Made by a program: the position numbers and the translations under genes
The notes under the pieces: generated by a model
The model's database searches: none
Seen by the model: the letters and a program-made list of their open reading frames with translations, nothing else
What the model was told of the DNA's origin: nothing
Shown: in pieces, positions 1 through 5,375 of the stretch
Layout of the letters: each line of letters begins with the position of its first letter
Numbering within the stretch: position 1 is the first letter of the stretch
Assembly (NCBI GenBank): GCA_905372345.1
Contig: CAJPPE010000093.1
Coordinates: 1-6,488, forward strand
Direction: 5' to 3'
From: an uncultured Treponema sp.
Lineage (GTDB): Bacteria; Spirochaetota; Spirochaetia; Treponematales; Treponemataceae
DNA: 6,488 nt

Positions 1-13
1 TAGGAGCAGATGT

Positions 14-1639
14 ATGGAATGGTGGAATAAAAGGGTTTTTTATCAGATATATCCCAGAAGTTTTTGTGATGCAAACAATGACGGGATGGGAGATATTCAG
101 GGTATTATTTCAAAATTGCCTTATTTAAAGGAACTGGGTATAGGGGCAATTTGGCTTTCTCCCGTAACGGCATCCTCCGATTATGATAACGGCTATGATG
201 TTTCCGATTATTGCGATATCAACCCTAAATTCGGCACCATGGACGACTTTAAGGCTCTATTAAAAGAAGCGGATAAACTGGATATAAAGATTGTGATGGA
301 CTTGGTTATAAACCATACAAGTGATCAGCACAGATGGTTTATAGAATCTAAAAATCCCGAATCGTCCTACCATAATTATTATGTGTGGAAAGAACCTAGG
401 CTTGTAAAAGGTAAAAAGCTGCCTCCCAATAACTGGGACAGCCTTTTTTTAGGTTCTGCATGGAAGTATTGCGAAGAAAACGGACTCTATTATCTTCATC
501 TTTTTACCGAAAATCAGCCCGATCTAAACTATAACAATCCCGCGGTAATTGAGGAAGTAAAGAAAATATTAAAATTTTGGCTGGATATGGGTGTTGCGGG
601 CTTCCGCTGCGATGTTATAAACTGCATTTATAAAACTTCTTACGAGGATGCAAAAAAAAGAAGAATTAAAACAGGCAAAGAGTTTTATCTTTCTCAAAAT
701 GGCTGCCACGATATTTTAAAAGAGTTAAATAGAGATGTCCTAAAACCCTACAATGCCTTTACAGTAGGCGAAACTATGGACGTTTCTTTAGAAGAAGCTA
801 AAGATTTTATTCAAGATGAATTGACTCTTGTTTTTCCTTTTGAACACCACACCGGGGTAGACTGCTGGTTTCAAATTCCGGTTTTAAAACGGAAATATAA
901 GCCTTTCCGAATGATTAAAATCTTAAAAAAATGGCAGACTAAGATGCCTTGGACACCTCTTTTCTTTGAAAATCACGATCAGGTACGTTCTGTTTCGCGG
1001 TTTGGGGATGAGGGAAAATACTACAAAGAAAGTGTCAAAATGCTTGCAACGGTTCTTTTAACCCAAAAAGGAACCCCCTTTATTTATCAAGGAGAGGAAA
1101 TCGGGCTTACCAATACCGATTTTAAAAGCATGGATGAAATCGATGATATAGCCACAAAGAATATTTATGACACACTCCGCCGTCTTAAATTCGGTAAAAA
1201 ACGGGCCTTTAAGCTGGCAATGAACTTTGCCCGAGACCATGCAAGAACTCCCATACCTTGGGATGATTCCGAAAACGGGGGCTTTTGTACCGTAAAGCCT
1301 TGGCTCCGGCTTAACGAAAAATATAAAGAGATAAATGTAAAAAAGAATCTTTCCGAGCCTGATTCCTGCTTTAATTATTATAAGAGGCTGATAGCTTTGA
1401 GGAATTCGGAAGAAGCCTTACAGTTCGGAGATATAGAATTTGCGGATTTGGGAAAGGATATTTTTGCATATTATCGCAAAAAAGACGATAAAACTTTTTT
1501 TATTGTTTCCAATATGTCAGGCAAGGCTCAGAAGATAAGGGAAGAGGTCAGAGGTCTTCCGATTCTATTTAATTATAGAAACTTTAACCCTCAACAGAAG
1601 ATTTTACGTCCCTTTGAGTCTGTAATTACAAGAATTTAG
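14..1639 (+). CDS. GH13 alpha-glucosidase, oligo-1,6-glucosidase type
   Basis: This 541-residue protein is a retaining glycoside hydrolase of family 13 that should release glucose from the non-reducing ends of short alpha-glucans. The signature regions are all present: a metal-binding-type loop DANNDGMGD (19-27), DLVINH (96-101), QPDLN (168-172), GFRCDV with nucleophile D200, VGET with acid/base E253, and ENHDQ with transition-state stabiliser D322. RTPIPWD (411-417) is also typical. In this family a Val just after the nucleophile (V201) together with QPDLN goes with alpha-1,6 (isomaltose-type) activity. Length is close to the usual 550-560. There is no signal peptide, so it is cytoplasmic. 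AGGAG at 2-6 sits 7 bases before the ATG. A trehalose-6-phosphate hydrolase (TreC) or alpha-1,4-glucosidase is the main alternative. No transporter or PTS gene is visible to decide it. The family is certain, the exact substrate is not. Confidence 0.9.
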   Translation: MEWWNKRVFYQIYPRSFCDANNDGMGDIQGIISKLPYLKELGIGAIWLSPVTASSDYDNGYDVSDYCDINPKFGTMDDFKALLKEADKLDIKIVMDLVINHTSDQHRWFIESKNPESSYHNYYVWKEPRLVKGKKLPPNNWDSLFLGSAWKYCEENGLYYLHLFTENQPDLNYNNPAVIEEVKKILKFWLDMGVAGFRCDVINCIYKTSYEDAKKRRIKTGKEFYLSQNGCHDILKELNRDVLKPYNAFTVGETMDVSLEEAKDFIQDELTLVFPFEHHTGVDCWFQIPVLKRKYKPFRMIKILKKWQTKMPWTPLFFENHDQVRSVSRFGDEGKYYKESVKMLATVLLTQKGTPFIYQGEEIGLTNTDFKSMDEIDDIATKNIYDTLRRLKFGKKRAFKLAMNFARDHARTPIPWDDSENGGFCTVKPWLRLNEKYKEINVKKNLSEPDSCFNYYKRLIALRNSEEALQFGDIEFADLGKDIFAYYRKKDDKTFFIVSNMSGKAQKIREEVRGLPILFNYRNFNPQQKILRPFESVITRI

Positions 1640-1733
1640 GGTATCTCAAAAAAACTTATTGGATTTTAAGAAATATTTTAAAATTTTACTATAAAGGCTA
1701 AAAAAAACATACAAGATAGGTAGGAGGTCTTTT

Positions 1734-2741
1734 ATGAAAAAAAGATTTTTTTTATCTGTTTTGTTGGTTTTGAGTTTATGTGCTTCTTGCAGCGGAATGA
1801 TTGAACAGCCGGGCTTTGTTTCAATTTTTTCGGGTAATGATGAGAGCATTACTCTCAAGGAATTTGAGCAGTCCCCAAATAATGAGATAACTCTTATTTT
1901 TGAAGGGCATGCCGCCGGTCTCCAAGCTTATGCTTTAAAAGGGAATTTACCCGAAGAAATTTTGTGTACTGTTGAAGAGATTGAAGCAGCCGATTTTTCG
2001 CAGGATAAGGCTTATAAGGCTAAGAACGGAGATCTTTCCGTTTTTAAGATTAAGCCCAGTGCAAGCTTTGAGATAGGCGAGGATTTTAAAATATGCGGAA
2101 AGGTTGCAGGAAACATGAGTCAAATTCTTGATTTTGAGCTTCCGTTTAAGGGGGCAAACACGAGACCTGCAGAGCTGTCTTTTTCTTCTTTAAAATTAGG
2201 TTCAACTTCCAAACAAGGATTTATAAAGTTGCGGGTAAAAAAGGGCGGAAACTTATTCGGGATAAATCTTGTAAATACGGGGAACTCAAAAGAACCGGAC
2301 CATGTGTTTCCCGCTTTTGAGGTTAAAGAAGGAAATGTAATTGTATTCTATTGGTATTTACCGCCGGACGGTTCAGAACCTGAAGACGGTATTTTAGTTT
2401 CTGCCGATGCTTGCAATGCTCTTGAAGCAGGAGAAAAGGCTTTTTGTTTTTGGGCGAAGCTTCAAAAGTTTCAGCCGAAAAGAACGAATGCTATTGTTAT
2501 CAAGACTGCTCAAGACGGTTTTGTGCAGGATGCCGTCTTGTTTAGGAATCCCAAGGATGAAGAATGGGGAAGACCTGAAATTGAACGTGCGGCGGTAGAA
2601 GCTGCCGAAGCCGGTTTATGGCAGCCTGATGGAGATATTTCAAATGCAGTACAAGCAAATATAACACCGGCAAAAATGATTAAAAGAATTTCACAGGTAA
2701 CTATAAACCATAATGCAGCGGATTGGATTTTGACAAAATAA
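1734..2741 (+). CDS. Putative lipoprotein with lamin-tail-like C-terminal region
   Basis: This is a 335-residue protein of unknown function. It starts with a short basic stretch (MKKR) and a hydrophobic core. The region LCASC (15-19) then makes C19 the likely lipidated cysteine, although C16 is a second candidate. Spirochaete lipoboxes are relaxed at these positions, so export and lipid anchoring are likely. Residues about 37-140 alternate hydrophobic and polar residues like a beta-sandwich. Residues about 146-320 contain FIKLRV (163-168), NLFGINLVN (173-181) and DGFVQDAVLF (261-270), then a C-terminal NITPAKMIKRIS. This order resembles lamin-tail (LTD-like) domains of bacterial surface proteins, but it is a pattern judgement only. 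AGGAGGT at 1722-1728 lies 5 bases before the ATG. The 94-base gap after the glucosidase has no strong terminator or promoter, so read-through is possible. The gene ends at a strong hairpin. Confidence 0.8.
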   Translation: MKKRFFLSVLLVLSLCASCSGMIEQPGFVSIFSGNDESITLKEFEQSPNNEITLIFEGHAAGLQAYALKGNLPEEILCTVEEIEAADFSQDKAYKAKNGDLSVFKIKPSASFEIGEDFKICGKVAGNMSQILDFELPFKGANTRPAELSFSSLKLGSTSKQGFIKLRVKKGGNLFGINLVNTGNSKEPDHVFPAFEVKEGNVIVFYWYLPPDGSEPEDGILVSADACNALEAGEKAFCFWAKLQKFQPKRTNAIVIKTAQDGFVQDAVLFRNPKDEEWGRPEIERAAVEAAEAGLWQPDGDISNAVQANITPAKMIKRISQVTINHNAADWILTK

Positions 2742-2752
2742 ATTTTTAAGAA

Positions 2753-2790
2753 AAAAAGCTGCCCAAGCATTTGAACTTGGACAGCTTTTT
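2753..2790. terminator. Bidirectional intrinsic terminator between convergent genes
   Basis: AAAAAGCTGCCCAAG (2753-2767) pairs with CTTGGACAGCTTTTT (2776-2790) across an 8-base loop, with a single C2762/A2781 mismatch in 15 pairs. The stem has A-tracts on the left and T-tracts on the right, so the transcript from either strand gives a GC-containing stem followed by a U run. It starts 12 bases after the stop of the lipoprotein gene and ends 25 bases beyond the stop of the minus-strand nfnB-like gene. It therefore serves both converging transcripts. Confidence 0.9.
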
Positions 2791-2814
2791 AATTATCGGT
2801 CTAAACTAAAAGAC

Positions 2815-4326
2815 CTATTTTGTCTTTAAATATTCGTTAATTGCAGCAGCGGCTTTTCGGCCTTCGCCCATTGCAAGAATTACGGTAGCGGCACCTAAAA
2901 CTATGTCGCCTCCTGCCCAAACTCCCTCAATCGAGGTTTTTTGGTTTTCGTCAACGACGATATTTCCCTTTTTGGTAACTTCCAAACCGTGACTTGTTTG
3001 AGCCATAAGGGGGTTGGAATCGTTTCCGAGAGCAACGATTACGGCATCAACTTTTATTTGGTGCTCGGTTCCGGGTTTTGCTACAGGTTTTCTTCTGCCG
3101 GACTCATCGGGTTCGCCCAATTCATAGTCTAAGACTTCGATTGCACAAACCTTTCCTTCTTCATCTCCGATTATTTTTGTGGGGTTTTGAAGGAAGCAGA
3201 ACTCTACGCCTTCTTCTTCGGCGTGGGCAACTTCTTCGATTCGGGCGGGCATTTCTGCACGGGTTCGGCGGTAAATACAGTAGACTTTTTTACAGCCAAG
3301 GCGGTAGCCCATTCTGGCGGCATCCATAGCAACGTTTCCGCCTCCGATTACAGCCAAGGTTTCAGCCTCATAAAGAGGAGTATCGGAGTTTTCTGCATCG
3401 TATGCCTTCATGAGGTTAGCCCTTGTCAAGTATTCGTTAGCACTAAAAACACCGATGAGGTTTTCGCCTTCAATTCCCATAAATTTGGGAAGACCGGCAC
3501 CCGTTCCGATAAAGGCGGCATCATATCCGTCTTCTTTTAAAAGCTGCTCAAGGGTTTCGGTTCTTCCTACTAAGAAGTTTGTTTTGAATTCAACGCCCAT
3601 CTTTTCTAGGTTTTCGACTTCCTTTGCAACAATTTCTTTCGGCAAGCGGAATTCGGGGATTCCGTAAACCATAACGCCGCCGGTTTTGTGAAAGGCTTCA
3701 AAGACTGTTACCGAGTGGCCTTCTCTGCGGACATCGGCTGCAACGGTTAAACCTGCAGGGCCTGAACCGATGATAGCAACTTTTTTTCCGGTTTCGGGAG
3801 CAACGGGCGGAACGGTAATCTTATTATTGTTTCTTTCCCAGTCGGCAACAAAGCGTTCAAGACGGCCGATTGCTACAGCCTGTTCGGGGGATTTGAGCAT
3901 CTTACCTATTGTACAAAAAGCCTGACACTGCTTTTCTTGGGGACAAACGCGTCCGCAAATTGCCGGTAAGAGGTTCGTTGTCTTTATTGTATCGACGGCC
4001 TTTTTATAGTCGCCTTTTTGAATTTCAGCAATAAATTCAGGAATCGGTACACCTACGGGACAGCCTTTAACGCATGGCTTGTTTTTGCAGTTTAAGCATC
4101 TTTCCGCCTCAATGCGGGCTTGTTCATCTGTGTAGCCCATAGCAACCTCATTCATCAGAACAGCTCTTTTATGAGGATCGAGGGCAGGCATTTCCTGAAT
4201 CGGAATCTGAGTTCTTTCTTTGGGGCTTAAGGTTTTTCCGTTTAAGTCGGCCCAAAGCTGTTTGGCCTGAGCTGAAAGCTCTTCATGGGTTATGTGTTTA
4301 TGACATTCTTTATTTGTATTTTCCAT
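2815..4326 (-). CDS. nfnB: NADPH-binding large subunit of NfnAB-type ferredoxin:NADP+ oxidoreductase (GltD/GltA-like)
   Basis: This 503-residue iron-sulfur flavoprotein belongs to the glutamate synthase small-subunit family. The N-terminal part has two cysteine groups, C77/C80/C85/C89 and C124/C128/C134/C138, which in the family hold two [4Fe-4S] clusters. E97 in PIPEF is the candidate glutamate ligand described for NfnB proximal clusters. Next come an FAD Rossmann motif GSGPAG (187-192), an NADPH motif GGGNVAMDA (328-336) with YRRTR (352-356) suited to the 2'-phosphate, and the C-terminal FAD segment AGGD (471-474). In NfnAB it receives electrons, reduces NADP+ and exchanges with ferredoxin by flavin-based bifurcation. 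Such proteins are often labelled homotetrameric glutamate synthase GltA or sulfide dehydrogenase subunit alpha. The adjacent small-subunit gene and the absence of a glutamate synthase large subunit favour Nfn. It is translated from an AAGGAG at 4341-4336, 9 bases before the ATG. Confidence 0.88.
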   Translation of the reverse strand: MENTNKECHKHITHEELSAQAKQLWADLNGKTLSPKERTQIPIQEMPALDPHKRAVLMNEVAMGYTDEQARIEAERCLNCKNKPCVKGCPVGVPIPEFIAEIQKGDYKKAVDTIKTTNLLPAICGRVCPQEKQCQAFCTIGKMLKSPEQAVAIGRLERFVADWERNNNKITVPPVAPETGKKVAIIGSGPAGLTVAADVRREGHSVTVFEAFHKTGGVMVYGIPEFRLPKEIVAKEVENLEKMGVEFKTNFLVGRTETLEQLLKEDGYDAAFIGTGAGLPKFMGIEGENLIGVFSANEYLTRANLMKAYDAENSDTPLYEAETLAVIGGGNVAMDAARMGYRLGCKKVYCIYRRTRAEMPARIEEVAHAEEEGVEFCFLQNPTKIIGDEEGKVCAIEVLDYELGEPDESGRRKPVAKPGTEHQIKVDAVIVALGNDSNPLMAQTSHGLEVTKKGNIVVDENQKTSIEGVWAGGDIVLGAATVILAMGEGRKAAAAINEYLKTK

Positions 4327-4335
4327 ATTTTTCCG

Positions 4336-4341
4336 CTCCTT
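4336..4341 (-). promoter_or_regulatory. Ribosome binding site of nfnB overlapping the nfnA stop
   Basis: Read on the minus strand, the sequence TAAGGAG contains the nfnA stop codon (TAA, 4342-4340) fused to an AAGGAG ribosome site, followed 9 bases later by the nfnB ATG. A ribosome ending on nfnA covers this site, so the two subunits are probably translationally coupled. The coupling is inferred from layout only. Confidence 0.7.
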
Positions 4342-5176
4342 AATTAAAAATACCGGACTTGCACTTATGCCTATCCTGATCTTCGCGTCCGCGGAAGGCC
4401 TTCATTCTCATCATCATATTATCAAAGTCAACTTTGTGTGCATCGAATTCGGGGCCGTCAACGCAGACAAATTTTACCTGATTGTCTACGGTTACACGGC
4501 AGCCGCCGCACATTCCCGTACCGTCAATCATAATCGTGTTAAGCGAAACCGTTGTTTTTATTCCGAAGGGACGGGTGGTTTCGGCACAGAATTTCATCAT
4601 TATGGGCGGGCCGATTGCAAAAACTTCATCGGGAGGCGTTTGACTCTCACAGAGCTCTTTTAAGGGTACGGTTACAAGAGCTTTTCTTCCATAAGAACCG
4701 TCATCGGTTGTAATGATGAGCTCATCGGCAATAGCTTTCATTTCATCTTCAAAAACAATTAAGTCCTTGTTTCTTGCTCCAATGATAACTATGAGTTTGT
4801 TCCCTGCTTCTTTAAAAGCTTGGGCTATAGGGTACATGGGGGCAACACCAATACCTCCGCAGACACAGGCAACCGTTCCGCATTTTGTGATGTGGGAGGG
4901 GCGTCCAAGAGGGCCTAAAATTGCAGCGATAGAATCACCTACGTTTTTATTGCAAAGTTTGATGGTTGTGGCTCCTACGGCCTGAATGACGAGGGCAATC
5001 CAGCCTTCTTCAGCGTTTGCATCGGCAATCGTGAGTGGGACCCTTTCACCGAAGTTGGTATCTATTTGAACGATTACAAACTGTCCCGGATGTCTGTTTT
5101 TTGCGATTTCCGGTGCTTCAACGCGCAAATAAAAAACCTCAGGCGAATATTGCCGTTTTTCAAGTATTTTGTGCAT
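4340..5176 (-). CDS. nfnA: FAD/NAD(H)-binding [2Fe-2S] small subunit of NfnAB-type ferredoxin:NADP+ oxidoreductase
   Basis: This 278-residue protein has the ferredoxin-reductase layout of dihydroorotate dehydrogenase electron-transfer subunits (PyrK family). Numbered from the start chosen here, residues 45-49 (RVPLT) are the FAD-binding motif. GGIGVAP (107-113) is the NAD(H) pyrophosphate site, and a C-terminal cluster domain carries D218, C223, C226 and C238. PyrK proteins use four cysteines. An Asp in place of the first Cys is what I recall for NfnA, so this residue helps separate the two. The role would be oxidising NADH at FAD and passing electrons to the partner encoded 13 bases downstream. 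The start at 5176 is preferred over an in-frame ATG at 5182, because AAGGAG (5189-5184) is 7 bases from the former and only 1 from the latter. It is the first gene of the operon, behind a good promoter. The alternative name is sulfide dehydrogenase beta subunit. Confidence 0.88.
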   Translation of the reverse strand: MHKILEKRQYSPEVFYLRVEAPEIAKNRHPGQFVIVQIDTNFGERVPLTIADANAEEGWIALVIQAVGATTIKLCNKNVGDSIAAILGPLGRPSHITKCGTVACVCGGIGVAPMYPIAQAFKEAGNKLIVIIGARNKDLIVFEDEMKAIADELIITTDDGSYGRKALVTVPLKELCESQTPPDEVFAIGPPIMMKFCAETTRPFGIKTTVSLNTIMIDGTGMCGGCRVTVDNQVKFVCVDGPEFDAHKVDFDNMMMRMKAFRGREDQDRHKCKSGIFN

Positions 5177-5183
5177 AATCATA

Positions 5184-5189
5184 CTCCTT
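5184..5189 (-). promoter_or_regulatory. Ribosome binding site that sets the nfnA start
   Basis: On the minus strand AAGGAG is followed by T and then ATGATTATG. Only the second ATG (5176-5174) has a normal 7-base spacing. The first ATG (5182-5180) is 1 base from the site and is unlikely to be used. The 280-residue reading is therefore probably two residues too long. Confidence 0.75.
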
Positions 5190-5248
5190 AAGGTTTATAA
5201 TCTATAAAAAAATAATGATTTAAGATGTTAGATAAGTCTTCAAATCAA

Positions 5249-5270
5249 TGACAACCTTAACAGGTTATTA
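5249..5270. repeat. Imperfect inverted repeat at the start region of the nfn promoter
   Basis: AACCT (5253-5257) and AGGTT (5262-5266) are perfect complements around TAAC. The symmetry continues outward, giving 7 of 9 matched positions per arm over 5249-5270. It overlaps part of the -10 element and covers the expected transcription start of the nfn operon, which is a usual place for a repressor operator. The short loop would also allow a small hairpin near the mRNA 5' end. No known binding consensus is matched convincingly. Confidence 0.4.
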
Positions 5271-5295
5271 TATCAAAATTCAAAAAATCTTGCAA
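5267..5295 (-). promoter_or_regulatory. Sigma70-type promoter of the nfn operon
   Basis: Read on the minus strand, TTGCAA (5295-5290) is followed by a 17-base spacer and a perfect TATAAT (5272-5267). The -10 is preceded by TGA, giving an extended TGnTATAAT. The -35 matches the consensus at 4 of 6 positions. The predicted start near 5260 leaves a leader of about 84 bases before the nfnA ATG. I see no recognisable riboswitch or attenuator in that leader. Confidence 0.7.
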
Positions 5296-5306
5296 CAGGC
5301 AGGAAT

Positions 5307-5332
5307 TTGTCAAAATCTAAAAGACTTGACAA
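5307..5332. repeat. Inverted repeat TTGTCAA-N12-TTGACAA in the divergent promoter region
   Basis: TTGTCAA (5307-5313) and TTGACAA (5326-5332) are exact reverse complements separated by 12 bases. The right arm is the -35 of the plus-strand lipoprotein promoter, and the left arm lies 11 bases upstream of the -35 of the nfn promoter. The arrangement would let one regulator touch both promoters. However, one arm is explained by the -35 consensus itself, so chance similarity is possible. Confidence 0.4.
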
Positions 5333-5355
5333 CTGTTATATACGGATGTTAAAAT
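5326..5355 (+). promoter_or_regulatory. Sigma70-type promoter of the right-hand lipoprotein gene
   Basis: A perfect TTGACA (5326-5331) is followed by an 18-base spacer and TAAAAT (5350-5355), which matches the -10 consensus at 5 of 6 positions. The predicted start near 5362 leaves only about 14 bases before the ATG, just enough for the GGAGG ribosome site at 5366-5370. Confidence 0.7.
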
Positions 5356-5375
5356 CTTAAGGTATGGAGGTTATA

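Noticed and set aside
1663..1687. Hairpin ATTTTAA / TTAAAAT followed by a few T bases after the glucosidase gene
   Set aside because: The stem is 7 AT pairs only and the T run is short. It is too weak to call a terminator in AT-rich DNA.
1659..1695. TTGGAT with TATAAA or TACTAT as a promoter for the first lipoprotein gene
   Set aside because: The spacing is over 20 bases and such AT-rich hexamers are expected by chance here.
1646..1858. 70-residue minus-strand frame over the start of the first lipoprotein
   Set aside because: It overlaps the signal peptide region and AT-rich gap of a well-supported gene, and no sensible product is seen.
2941..3667. Several open frames on the plus strand opposite the nfnB gene
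   Set aside because: The minus-strand frame encodes a full conserved protein with all family motifs. The opposite frames lack ribosome sites and recognisable content.
4367..4985. Open frames on the plus strand opposite nfnA
   Set aside because: They overlap a fully conserved gene and have no protein-like features of their own.
5183..5260. Riboswitch or attenuator in the nfn leader
   Set aside because: The roughly 80-base leader is AT-rich with no extended stem or T-tract terminator.
5249..5270. Rex-type redox repressor site in the nfn promoter
   Set aside because: Only the idea fits (redox gene, palindrome on the start site). The bases do not match the TTGTGA/TTGTTAA-type half sites well enough.
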